Origin: Selaginella moellendorffii
Lineage: Eukaryota; Streptophyta; Lycopodiopsida; Selaginellales; Selaginellaceae
Direction: 5' to 3'
NCBI RefSeq assembly: GCF_000143415.4
Contig: NW_003314261.1
Span: 1,739,973 to 1,803,972, forward strand
Length of the DNA stretch: 64,000 bases
Below are positions 21,017 through 32,500 of the stretch, one piece after another (position 1 is the stretch's first letter; the number at the start of each line of letters is the position of its first letter). The notes under the pieces are model-generated. The model was not told where the DNA came from. It ran no database searches and worked only from the letters and a program-made list of their open reading frames with translations. Position numbers and translations under genes: made by a program.

Positions 21017-23254
21017 TTGAAGCCAAATAGAGGCGTGACAACCGGACTCGCTGGCGAATGTGCACTGTGTGTGCAGCGGATCGTAGCAGCAAGGCTACTC
21101 TGCCACTTACAGTTGGAGAGTGGCGCTGAAATCTCTCGGGACGCCAAGTGGGCTGCGTGTGGGTGGCGGAGTGGGCGGCGGAGTTGGCGGCGAAGTTACA
21201 AATTGGGTGTGTCTTGAAGTGGACGCCGATGCACACGAGCGCGATGCGAGTGCGATGCGAGCGCAAGTGTGATGCAAGCGCGAGTGGACGCCGATGCACA
21301 CGAGAAACCTGTAGAGAAGTGGGAGCGCGAGTGGGAGTGAGTGTGCGAGCGCGAGTACGAAGCAAAATGCAAAACCTAACCTCACACGCGCGAAATGTCA
21401 CGACGGTTGGTAATCCCGCCACGTCATCATTCCTCGGACTTGGGCGCCACCATTAATTTCTGGATCGGCGCGCGCATGCGTGAAATCCAAAAGAAATCCG
21501 CAACGTCATCATTCCTCGGACTGCATGCACGCGAAATCCAAAAGAAAGATCATGATTGGGATATCATTTAATACCCTCGCTATATTTATACCATGCATGA
21601 TTGGATATTCCAAAGCATCTTGTATTTCCAAAAATGCCAGATGTTCAGCTAAATAAATTGTCAGAGGATTTGATGTGACGTTCAAGCGTGTGGGCTCATG
21701 CAATTTTGATCCCAAAAAATGCACCAAAAAATACTCGGCGTCATCTGGCGTTATCTCTTGAATGGCGTGGGGCCGCATGCCATTTTCAGGAGCACATAGG
21801 AGTATATTCCTAGAATATTCTAACACGCGCGAGATTGTTTTGAGTTTCCTGGAGATCCAACCGTTAGATCGCAACTAGATTTTACAGAATGGTATACAAT
21901 GTCCTCCTTGATGACCCTGCAAAGAAGCATCTTGATCGGACACCACATGAGACCACACGAGCCTTACAATGTTTCAGGGGCATTTGCCATAGATCCGACC
22001 GTTATTTTGCTCCAAAATTCTACAGTTTGGTGTGCATTGACCTTTCCATCGACACTGCAAAGGGACATCACAATCAGATGCGAGATCACAAGAAACCAAC
22101 TTCACTAACTTTGGTTTCACCAAGATCTACGTAAGGAGTTATGAAATGAAAGGACCCTCTCTATTGAAATGTGTTTATGTCATAGGGGCATTGTGACATA
22201 TCAAAGGATTTTGCATCAAGTTCTGTATTTGCATGTTTATCAAGCTACTGAATTGCTAAACCCTAAACCCTAACCCTAAACATGTGGCAAATGCTGCGTG
22301 AAGAAAGATGCCCTTTCTGGGCAAATGCTGTAAGAGGCAGATGCCGAGTAGATGTATCTCAGGCTAGCGAAGGGGACAAACGAAAGCTAGCTATAAACAT
22401 GACGGGATGCAAATAGATTACTAGGCTGGTCCTGCAAAAATCAAAAACACTAATTGAAAACATTGAAAATGCAAAAAGAAAGGTTTATAATATTTTTGAA
22501 TTTTAAGCAACCAAGTAGGGCATGTGTTTGTAAGTTTAAAAATGCCTCAACCACTTAAATTCCCAAGTAAATAAAGCTGTTTCTATTTTTGGTACAGGTA
22601 AACTTTATAGCGTGCGGACTCATGCAATTTTGAACCCAAAAATGCACCAAAAAATGCTCGACTAGCATTATTCTTTGAATGGCGTGTGGCCTTATATTGC
22701 CATAAATGGACGTACACACACAGCATAATTATTCCTTTACACGGCAAATAATCTTGGCGCGGATCGCTGACATGGCATGGCAAAGTTCGAATCACTGACA
22801 TAGCACAGCTGGATCGAGGCAAGGACATGATGTGACAAAGTTCAACCTCCGACAGCAAAGTCTAGAAGCTACTCAGTTTGAAATTTGTCAAAGGAATCAT
22901 AAGATCTGGTTTGTCAGAGGATTTGATGTGACGTTCAAGCGTGTGTTATTTTTGAATTCTCGAACTCATTCCTAGGTCTATCATTTTTGTGCGCCGTGTT
23001 CTTGGTTCCGCTGAGCGCAGTGAGCGCTGCTTGTGTAAGCGGCGTTGTGAGCTGTGGTTTATGCGTCTACAAGCGGTTGCGGCATTGCGAGCGCCATTGC
23101 GAGCGGCAGTTTATGCGAGTGGCAGTTTGTGCGAGCGGCGCTACGAGCAGTTGCGGTGTTACGAGCGGCGTTACGAGTAGTTGCGGTGTTGCGAGCGGCA
23201 CTGTCTTTGGTGTGGCTACCGCTTCCTCTTGATATTCGGCACTTGTGCTTCCTG
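21017..23254. promoter_or_regulatory. Divergent leader/promoter region between genes M and P
   Basis: M and P are transcribed away from this interval. Its two flanks are GC-richer and made of short variable repeats: 'gcgatgcgagcgc'-type at about 21,220-21,360 and 'gcgagcggc/ttgcggtgtt'-type at about 22,985-23,215. They look like untranslated leaders, because reading frames there are not conserved in PalT-2. A telomere-box run lies at 22,258-22,281. Two palindromes (21,762; 22,679) and internal direct repeats (21,657-21,740 resembling 22,600-22,660 and 22,910-22,945) are also present. Transcription starts were not identifiable. Confidence 0.5.
22258..22281. promoter_or_regulatory. Telo-box run (AAACCCTAAACCC...)
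   Basis: Three consecutive CCCTAA(A) units form a short interstitial plant telomere-type tract; PalT-2 keeps a shorter run at 54,079-54,096. Telo boxes are known promoter elements of plant growth and translation genes, and its position between two divergent genes suits that role. It is too short for a telomere relic. Confidence 0.5.
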
Positions 23255-23556
23255 GTATGTTCACCATGGAATGGTTTAGGACCACATTTAGAAATGGCAT
23301 GAGGCCACATGCCATCTTGGGCCCTTGCAATTTCATGGCTAGCGTATTGTCATGTATGTTTTTACTTGCCTGCAGCTGTGTGTATATCAAGATGGCATGA
23401 GGCCTCATGCCAATTTTGTGAATGCGAAATTTCACGTGGGTGTCAATAGCATGTTTGAATAATGGCATGTGGCCTCATGCTATTTGGTATGTTATGATTT
23501 AGGCCATTCTTCAATCATTTTTTGTATGGTCTTAACTTCTTTTCTGCACTTTCAGA

Positions 23557-26500
23557 ATGGCCTTCAGGGCTGGGGAAAAGGTTTACATTTTGAATGGTGG
23601 GAAGAGAGTTGCAAAAGGGACCCTTGTGTCTATGGATCAGAACTTTGTTATACACTGTCAAAGGCTTGGGGAAGGCAATGCTACTGTATCAATAGAGACT
23701 GTCTTCGATGGGAATGTGGTCGCTATTGAACGAGGAGAGATGGTCGTCGGGGTAAATGTTGTTGTTGCCTTGAAAAATCTGCAGAAGAAAGCAGATGTTG
23801 GGGACAGTGCAAGTGCGACGCATGTTCCCTCCGTGGATCTTAAGAACCGTGCTACATGGATTCAGGCAAAGGTGTTTCTAAACAACCCTGAGGGGGAGGT
23901 GGTAGCTGAGGGCTTAGCCACAGTTGTCGATCCAAGAGATGTGGTTGCTAATCAAGAATTGGGCTGGGATGATATTGGAGTTTTTAGAGGCGATTTTAGA
24001 GGTTGTTGACACAGAAGAAAACAGTCTAACTATTGGAAGCATTGTGCGGTGGAAATTGAGGCATTTAGTGTTTGAGAATGTGAAGGATTCACAATCAAAC
24101 ACCACTACAACTGATGACAGAACATCTCTTCATGGGAAAAGAAAGTACACCTTCCTACAGCGCAGCCAAAGGGATCTAAGCAACGAACCGAAAAGGCAGA
24201 AAATAGTGATGGAGGTTCGAATGGTCTCGACAGTTGCTTGTTGCAAGAGGAGGTGCTGTCAACATGCTGATTGGGATGCTATTGAAGAGGAGAGAGCAAG
24301 ATACAAGACATTGTCCTGGAAGGCAGCTCGCAATTTTGTGTATGAGGCATTATGGTCATCTGTTGATGCTTCAGAACATCAGGTGGGGGGCATGGTCTTC
24401 CAGAGGGGTTTGGTCTGCATGAAGGCATGGAGAATCATTTATGGAGTCCCTCGAAGCACATTCTACAGAATCAAAACTGAGTTCGAGGAACAAAGGGTTC
24501 AACAGGCAGTCCATGGGAACGACGGTACGCACAAAACCAGGGGTCATGTTGTATATGGACAGGCAATCTTCAAGAGGTTTGTCGAGACATGTAGCGAGCA
24601 GCAACCACATAAAACCCGCCTCTTGGAAGATGGAACATGAGACACCCAACGAGTTCTCCCTTCCATGTATACCAAGGGGGCCATATTGGAAGATGTGAAT
24701 CGGGAACTCCAGAGTAATGGCTACAGGAAGCTGAGCCAATCTAGATTTAGTAGATTGTGGAGCAACAGGTTCAGGGATGTGAGTATAGGAAAGTACTCCA
24801 GCTTTTCAAAGTGTGACGAGTGCACTGCTATCAAAATGGCTTTGTCGAAGAATTCTTGCAGCGCTCAAGAGCGAGAGACATTGGTTAGAAGGCGGCTCGA
24901 CCACAACATCGAGCAGAGAAGCTGCAGGACTGCATATTATCATAACAGGATTCTCTCCATGGAGAGACCTGACTCTTACCTCTGCATCATCCACGACAAA
25001 ATGGACCAGAAAAAGACGTGCTTACCTCGACTCAATCCTGTCCCCAAGGCAATCTCTTCATCCATGCAGCTGCTTGTGTCTCTGTTTGGCATAATCGCTC
25101 ATGGGCATGGTGCCCAGAACTATGGGAACTTCTTTGTACCTCTATGGGGTGGCGGGGGTGGAAACATGATGATTGCGTCCCTAGCAAAACACTTAAGGTC
25201 TCTGCAAAGTGCGCAGACTGAGCTGAACGGCCAACCCTTGCATAAGGCCCTTGTCAATCGAACCCCATACAGGGTTCAGCTGGAGGAGGAGAAAAGGCTT
25301 GCAGTATCGCGTGGGGCCCCATGCCATCCCAGTGAATATGTTGGCCGTCAGATTGTAGGGTTATCACATGAGGCCTCATGCCATTCCAACGAGGCTGGTC
25401 GCCCGGTGAATGCACAGCCTCATCCAAACGAAGCAGAATCTCAAGGAAGTTCTTGCGGCCGATGTGGCCTTCCACCCCATCTTCTGCTCCAAACAGACAA
25501 TGCTGGCAGTGAGAACAAAAACATGTACGTCTTCGCGTACTTGGCGATGCTTGTTGCCAAAGGCATATTTGAAACGGTTACACTTGGCTTTCTCATGGTT
25601 GGGCACACTCATGAAGACGTCGATGCCATGTTCAGTCACCTGGCAGAGTCCCTCCGGTGATCCAATGTCCTCACCCTCCCACAACTCTACGATGAATTCC
25701 AAAATTGCATCAAAGGCACTGTTGAAACTGCACTTGTGACAGAGGTTCCAGACTTTAAGGAGTTTGTAAGAGGCTACATCAGGGACAGATCCGAAACGCT
25801 GATTGGCCACTCCAAGCCTCTTCAGTTTCATTTCAGCATGCGTGACGGTGCTCCAGTGATGAGGTACAAGATGAGAGAATGGGACACAGTGTGGCTGCCA
25901 GTGGATGGCATTGAACTCTTCAAGAGAGATCCCATAACTGGGGAACCTATGATTCCTCAGGGTTCCCCACGGCCAATGCACCCGGATGGACTCAAAGACC
26001 AGGAAAGTATAGTGGCCGGGATTAGACAGCATATTGCCTTCTGGAAGAGGGGGTTGGTGTTTGGTGGAGAATCCTATTTTAAGAGGTGCAAGCCTTTGCT
26101 CAAATACTGGGAGAAGATTATATCTGCTATCCAAAATGGGCCAGTTGTATATGAAGAATTGGAAGAGTCCTTTTGGCCAGAACCCAGAGCACCAGATAGT
26201 AGCGGAACAATGTCCTCTGGAAATGCAGTGACAGATAACGATGTTGAGGATCACTATTGTGGGCCGAGGAACAAGAAGCCGGATTCAGCATTCAATCCAG
26301 TACAGGTCTGCAAAGGAATGGTCGTGCTTGTCAGACCCAGTAATAAAAAACAAATGATATGGGTGGGGCGCTGCATCACTGATGCAGAGGAGGACGCGGA
26401 AACTAACTCCTTCAATGTAACTGTGGAGTGGTTCAAGCCAAGTTCCGGATATACGAAGGATTGCTTAGAAAAGATATGGGTGCTGAATCCAAGGGATCCC

Positions 26501-26705
26501 AGTATGAGCATATCGGTGGATAATGTTGTGCATGGTTGGATGCGGAAGCAGAGTGCCACCATCACCTTGCCAGACCATGCAAGAGATGCAGCAAGAGCAT
26601 TCATAACCCGGGTTCAAGGTGAGATTCATTAATATTCCTTTACTAAGTTTCTAATGTATTTTATTTCAAGGTGAACAATCCGAATCTGAATCAGAGGAGG
26701 CGTGA
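23557..26705 (+). pseudogene. Gene P of PalT-1: TNP1-like repeats plus DUF7869-type putative transposase
   Basis: A leader intron (23,255-23,555, holding three palindromes) ends immediately before the ATG. Exon 2 runs 23,557-26,618, then a 52-nt intron (26,619-26,670), then a last exon to TGA at 26,703-26,705. Two N-terminal repeats (VAKGTL... and VVAEGLATVVDP...) resemble the plant TNP1/En-Spm domain. Then come a CCKRRCC cysteine cluster and a core with IIHDKMDQ, LLQTDNAGSENKN and MVGHTHEDVDAMF, typical of DUF7869 proteins; I infer an RNase H-like D/D/(D or E) transposase. A C-terminal module around KGMVVLVRP follows. This copy is broken by a 7-nt insertion near 23,980 (frameshift) and TGA codons at 24,638 and 25,658. 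PalT-2 is in frame at each of these sites; without the 7 nt the gene is 1,030 codons including stop. Confidence 0.75.
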
Positions 26706-27320
26706 TGGCATGTGGCCCTTTGCACTAGTATATCTTAATACCGGTCTAAGAAATAGAATGGCATGTGCCCTCAAGCCTTTTACTAAATCACCTTTGAAAG
26801 AAATGCAAGCCTCTATGTCGTAAAAAAAAGGTACTAGAGAAATTCCTTAATAATATGAATGTTATTTAGTTTCATGAAAATACACTAAGGGTCAAATGAG
26901 TTAAATGACTTCTCCAGACTAGCAATGCCTCTTGCTACACCTTCACAATTAGATTCGTTAGAAAAAGATAACATTGAATAATATCTAAATGTTCTCACCA
27001 TTAAGTTATATGTCTGGCTAATAGAAATGACGTTCATCTTGGAAAGCTCACCACACGCTCAATGAACAAACAAATAGTGTGTGCGCGCATGCCATCGCTC
27101 TTCTTTAGCTTCAGATTCGGCTTGTTCACCTTGACAATGAGATTTATTATACAACCAGATGGACTCAGTCTAGACACAAAGTCACCGCGCTAGTCACCAT
27201 GCCCCAGATATGTCTAGCCCCTGGACATAAAACATATAATTTCACGTCATTTTCAAATACTTGAAAATTTGTACCTAGTCCCATTTTACTGAATAAATCC
27301 CACTTTAATGAAATAGAGCT
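26706..27320. other. PalT-1 right terminal non-coding region
   Basis: It follows the P stop codon, which itself sits at the edge of a palindrome half. It is nearly identical to PalT-2 59,296-59,903 from the CCCTTTGCACTAG phrase on, including one palindrome (26,758), and ends in the terminal inverted repeat. Probably 3' UTR plus transposase-recognition end; no gene seen. Confidence 0.7.
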
Positions 27321-27766
27321 TAGTTGCACAAAATGTGCAAGGCAAGGTGTCAGAGACACCTAGGAAATTGACTCCAAAAAGTCAAGAGTAAATGTTCCAA
27401 AGTGCAAAGGTAGATCAATGGAATCTGTGACTACTCAAGAATGAGTGGTGGAATTGAGTTAGAGAGGGTGTCTCTAACGAGTTTAGCGAGAACTAAACCA
27501 ATAAAAAGGAGCAAACCACCCTAGGTGGTCAAGTGAGTCTCTAAGTTGGAGAGACTATCCTCCTTAGAGGATGGGCAAGGCATGGTGAGCCTTTTGTGTC
27601 AAACCATTGACGAATATGGAGAAGGCATGGTGAGCCTTCAATGTCAAACCATTGACAAATATTGGCTAGGTGCCAAGGATGGAAATGGTAACACATGCGG
27701 GTGTTACTTTATAAAATGGTTTACCATTCGATGAGGACATCAAACTTCGTCTATGGGTGGTGGAGT

Positions 27767-29504
27767 TGTGAGACACAAAATCCCTAGGCCCCAAAGTGGA
27801 GCCGGAAAGGGTGCTACGTGGTAGTGGCTGAAGCGAAAGCCCAAACGAGTGTAACACGTTTGGACTAAAAGCTCTGACTTGGAAGGTCGAGAGCGGGAGT
27901 GGAACTCCCAACAAAGTGCTCAAAGAGCGAGCACGAAGCGAGCAATAAGCAAGGCTCCAAAAAGGGACCCAAAAGGGACCAACACATGACACGTGGAAGT
28001 GTCCGAGATGGAGTCCGAGATGGACCCAAGTTGGAGTCCGAGATGGACCCGAAGTGGAGTCCAAAGTGGAGTCCGAGATGGAGTCCAATATGGAGTCCGA
28101 GATGGACCCAAAGTGGAGTCCGAGGTGGACCGAGACGGAGTCCGAGATGGACCCGAGATGGAGTTCGAGATGGAGTCCAAGATGGACCCGAGATGGAGTC
28201 CGAGGTGGAGTCCGAGGTGGACCGAGACGGAGTCCGAGATGGACTCGAGATGGAGTCCGAGATGGACCGAGACGGAGTCCGAGATGGAGTCCGAGATGGA
28301 CCGAGATGGAGTCCGAGATGGAGTCCGAGAAGGACCCGAGATGGAGTCCGAGGTCGAGACCGAGACCGGGACCGAGACTGAGACCGGGACCAAGACTGGG
28401 ACTGAGACCGAGACTGAGGCCAAGGCTGAGACCGAGCCCAAGCCCGAGTCCGAGTCCGAGTCCGAGTCCCAGTCCGAGTCCGAGTCCGAGTCCAAGTTCA
28501 AGTCTGAGAGGGTGAAAGCCCAAAGCGTTCGTCTCCCAGACCATAGGGGGTTTGGTGAGCTCCAAAAGTATAGTAAGGGGGAGGACTGCAGTGGAGCCAG
28601 TTTGGCCAGGAAAGGCCAGTTTGGCCCAGGGAGGCCAGACCCAGTGTTGGGTGATGAACTGACCACTGGGAAGTCCAAGACTAGAGTGAATACGGACCGA
28701 CAAGCAGGGTAGCTTGGTGAAGTGTTCAAGAGCCGGCTCTAGTTCCCCCGGGAGATCGACTGGCCGATGCTCCCAGTCCAAGTGTGGGTGGCACTACCTA
28801 CTTGGATACCAGGCGTGGCTCAACGGAACCTCGCTCTAAGCCCATGGCTAGAGCACCTAAAGGCGAAAGGCGGGGAGAGTACCCAAGTGGCTCGCGTAAG
28901 GCCACGGTGTTCCGAAATGTTGTCCCAAAGGCCTAGACTGTGGAAAGGAAGAGGAGCAGTCCTCTGGGGTAGTGACCAAGGACACAGTCGTGTGGTGAGG
29001 AAGTCCCAGAGGACCATGGGACTTAGTGGTCGGGCCTGTGGGCCTCGATCCAGTGGTAGTGTTGGCAAACACGGCCAGGGGCAAAAAGGGACTTGGTAGG
29101 AACTAACAAAGGGACTTTGGGGAAGGCGATTCCCCAGGTCTGTGGGCATCCTAAGGATGCTAAGGAGTGGATCTAGGATGACCACTTGTGGATAGATGGC
29201 CCAGTTTTGGAGAGACGGGATGGTGATGCAAGTGGTATTGGACCACTAGTGCAGCAAAGGTGAATGGGCATGGCCTTAGCATAACGGACCGAGATGTCAG
29301 TGGTACCTTTGGGTGTCGGTCTTGGGACCGGACACGTGGAGCACCTGGACCAGGTGCAAGTGTTGAGTGGCATGGATGCCATTCTTGGGGCTAGCAAGTC
29401 CCAAGTTCTGAATTGGACTGATGGAGGTTGTGAATGAGACTCCTCCAAGTGGTCGGAGGTGTGGTTAAGTGACTAAAGTAGAATGGAAAATTTAGTCTCT
29501 TACA
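27767..29504 (+). repeat. 3' LTR of element B
   Basis: This 1,738-bp partner of 9,403-11,296 is nearly identical outside the array, which is about 150 bp shorter here (about 28,000-28,510). It is preceded by the purine-rich GGTGGTGGAG at 27,757-27,766 and followed by the CATAA target duplicate. Confidence 0.88.
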
Positions 29505-32500
29505 CATAACCATCATACTTTAGAACTATGATATTGACTTCTCAAGTCAATTTTTTTGATACCTCTGACATTTTGAATTGCACATGTTATGCAAACTTCA
29601 CTTTTCCATCTTAGGAAGTCTTTCAATTGAGGGCATCATCATTTTCTCTTTTACTTCATACCACTCTAAACATTAAGTTTTATTTATCCATCATTTGTGC
29701 TAAGGTTGTCTATTGCCTTATTATTTGGTTATTTTGTTGCTTCATTTCTTGGAGCTTTTGCCTCCACCACATTGAAGCATTTGGGAAATCCATCTTTATA
29801 AATATATTTCCTTTCTTACAATCTGTTAGCATCCACCATATAGATGTTCTTTGCATAAATTGTCATTTGGATCCCTTCTAATGATTTCTAAAGCCCATTT
29901 TTGGCTATTAGTCTTTTGTTCTTATCCTTTGATTGTTACACCACGCAACTTAAAATCATTATTTCCATCTTTGAGGTATTCTTTCGATTCTATAGCAAAG
30001 GTTTTGCTTTGCCAAGTCCATAAGGTGTTCACCCCTAGTAAGTCTCTTTAGCATTTTTTACAATAGGCTTTATCCATAGCTTAATTTTGTGACCCTCTCA
30101 TAGGTCTTTATTAGATACTACTTTCTTGGACTCATTATACCATCACATTATCACAGTTCATATATTTTATGTGTCCTTCCCACTTAGTCACCTTAACCAA
30201 ATCATACCATACCATTTATTTAAATCACTAATTTAAACTAAGAACATCATTCCTTAAACCACTAAAGAGCTTGTCCTTGACTATCAACCATAGATTCACC
30301 TAATGATCCCACATAGACAATTTAATAGGTTTACCAATACGTATTAAATATGATTTTTAAGTTGTTGACCACAACCTTGGGGGCATCCCCACACTTGGTG
30401 GTGCACCCAAGCTAGCCCTTTTAACCAAGGGTCAATAGCAATTAAGATTGAATGTCCCTATTTCATTCACGTCTTTAGTACCATTTACGTAAAAGTGTTC
30501 AAGTTAGATATACTAAGCTTTCACATTAATTAATTTAATTGTGCATCATAACTTTGGAGCATCCCCCGCTTGGCAGTGTGCCCAATCCAACCTCCTTACT
30601 AAAAATCCATGACTACCGAAAAATAAGTATCCTCATATTCCAAACCATCACTTTGCTCTAGTGAGTTAGGACTCGAACTCAAGCACTAAAGGGTTGGGAC
30701 TCAAACCTAACTTTTATATATGCATCTACAGATGGCATCACCCAAGATGTCTAGCGTGACTCCCCATGCTGGTGCACCAATTTATACCCAAAGTGCATTA
30801 TGGATCACAGCTTAGAAATATAATTCCTCTAAGCATTCAAATCTTCTCACTTGACAAACTAATTATTCAGTTTGTGATCATGTATGGAATTTTCCATGCT
30901 TGGCCTCATGGGCCACCCTTTTTGAAGTCAACACTACTTAACAAGTCATTTTACCAACGTAGTATAGTTTTATACATATGCATAAAAATCCTGAAACATT
31001 GACTTTTGTTCAAAGCCATTTCTTTGAACACTCAAAAAATATTTCTCCAACCTTGATAGCTTTGCCTCATAACAAGCTTTTGTTGTGCCATTTTAATTTT
31101 AAATATTCTTATGAACCATTTACATTTGTCTTTCTAACTACTAACCTACTTAAAATTATCTTTGGGTATATTAAAGACACTTTGTCACTTAGCTTACTAA
31201 GGTTTTTCTTTTTGCAAGCTTTTTAACTGCCATATAGTTTAACATGGATAATTCCATACTTTAGACTTTTCATAGCATTTTAATTGCTAGTAACAACACA
31301 TTCAAGCACGCACTTGATTCCTCACTCCTAACTTGCATAACCACTTTTGGCTATGCCCTTTAATTTCTATGGTTTGGTTCTATCTTTTAATAGCTTGCTT
31401 TTGGCTTTTCACGTTCCTTTGAGTTATTTTCCTTTAGACCAGGAGGATAACTTTGCACTTTCTACCATGCTTTAGCAAATATTCTTAGAGGGATGAACCT
31501 ATCTGATAGCATAAAGAGTGGTTCCTCAATTTGGATATACTCGCTTTGTAATCCCATACACCAAGATTAATATTGCTACTTATAGGCCTTTATATGTTTA
31601 TCACTAACCTTGCCAAAATCTTTTTTGGCTTAGTCCAATTCAGATAGATGAACTTCTCCAATCTCTAACTTTCCATAACTTTGGACATTTGATAACACCT
31701 TCTATCCATTATTTTCTAGGGACTTAGTCCCTCGAGCCTTATTTAATGCCCTTATGAGACTAAACACCATATTTTAGTGTTTTAAAGTGTTTAGGTATCT
31801 CAATGATAAGCTTTTTTAACAATGAGCATTTCATTTTATGATATTGATTCATTATATCACAACATAAGTAATTTATCCTCCAAAAGATATATCTAACCTT
31901 TTTATCCCAATAAGAAGTGTTAGAAAGTTAAATTCCACTAATCCAATCAATTATATTACACCTTTTATTTATTTGCTTCATAGTTGTTAAGTCTTACAAC
32001 TCATTGCTAGTGCTTCCATACCTTCATCATTATTTAGTTTAACGCACTCAAGTTACATGCATTCCAACTTAGGCTATGCTAATCCCATTTCCATTGGGAT
32101 TCCTTTAGTAAGAGGCTCCCATAAACCCAATAACTTGACCTTAAGACATTATTTTTTGAGACATTTGGGGTCTCCACCCTATTAGTTTCACGAGCCTACC
32201 CTCAAGACACTTTCCACATATGTTTAGTTTTTGCCATGACTAAAGCAGTCGTTTTTTATACTAATTATTGGTCTTTGGTAAAGTTGCCTTCTTTTGTGAA
32301 CACCTTTTCACGACTTTAATATGATGTGTTTTGCCATCAATGAAATACCCACTGTTATTATATTTGAATATGATAATCCTCTTAGTCCTTCACCTCCATC
32401 CAAATAGGATTCCACCAGTCCTTTGGGACCATCCCTTGACTCTACTAAATCATCCAACTTTTGGACTTTGTTAATCCGACATTCTATAAAGTCCTAGCCT

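Larger units (their letters stand above)
15341..26779. repeat. Dispersed 22-bp palindrome family within PalT-1
   Basis: Half-site ATGGCRTGWGG followed by its reverse complement. Copies start at 15,341; 16,418; 16,493; 17,725; 17,916; 18,057; 19,556; 20,830; 20,890; 20,967; 21,762; 22,679 (with 3 extra bases); 23,294; 23,392; 23,462; 25,306; 25,363; and 26,758, with a half copy at 26,704. Most have compensated or single changes between arms. Locations: three in M intron 1, one each in M introns 2, 4, 5 and 6, three in the P leader intron, two in M exon 10, two in P exon 2, and the rest in leader or terminal DNA. I found no copies in the neighbouring retrotransposons. Confidence 0.9.
14956..27320. 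mobile_element. PalT-1: 12.4-kb DNA transposon with two genes and palindrome repeats
   Basis: Terminal inverted repeats (AGCTCTATTTCGTTAAAGTG at the left, the inverse at the right with one change) flank 12,365 bp. TA lies at both outer edges (14,954-14,955 and 27,321-27,322). Element C at about 35,905-35,935 gives a diverged empty site, joining the left and right flanks. Subterminally each end can fold on a GTGGGA/TCCCAC pair. Inside are divergent genes M (minus) and P (plus), a central leader region, and about 18 copies of a 22-bp palindrome. Relative to PalT-2 it keeps the full M gene but has lost about 0.95 kb between 26,717 and 26,718. The superfamily is not recognised: ends are not CACTA-like, although P has TNP1-like repeats. 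Confidence 0.88.
9403..29504 (+). mobile_element. LTR retrotransposon B, non-autonomous (LARD-like), carrying PalT-1
   Basis: Structurally complete: a 5' LTR 9,403-11,296 and 3' LTR 27,767-29,504 (both TGTGAGAC...TTACA), flanked by the 5-bp target duplication CATAA at 9,398-9,402 and 29,505-29,509. A tRNA-iMet-like primer site follows the 5' LTR and a purine-rich tract (GGTGGTGGAG) precedes the 3' LTR. Without the nested DNA transposon, the internal region is about 4.1 kb and encodes no gag, protease, RT or integrase that I can see, so it needs a partner element's enzymes. The LTRs are nearly identical outside the tandem array, implying recent insertion. It landed inside element D: joining the two flanks restores sequence parallel to element C at 35,980-36,020. 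Confidence 0.85.

Noticed and set aside
20901-21422. 173-codon minus-strand frame in PalT-1 upstream of gene M exon 2
   Set aside because: The equivalent PalT-2 sequence does not keep the frame, and it is made of short GC-rich repeats; better explained as leader plus intron 1.
22258-22281. Telomere or chromosome-end fusion site
   Set aside because: Only three units, inside a transposon present twice; fits a telo-box promoter motif.
20830-25384. CRISPR-like array
   Set aside because: Repeats are palindromic and similar in length to CRISPR repeats, but spacing is irregular (tens to thousands of bases), and the setting is a eukaryotic transposon with spliced genes.
25376-26254. 292-codon minus-strand frame opposite gene P (also at 57,014-57,892)
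   Set aside because: Antisense of the conserved P coding sequence with no family resemblance; open by codon bias of P.
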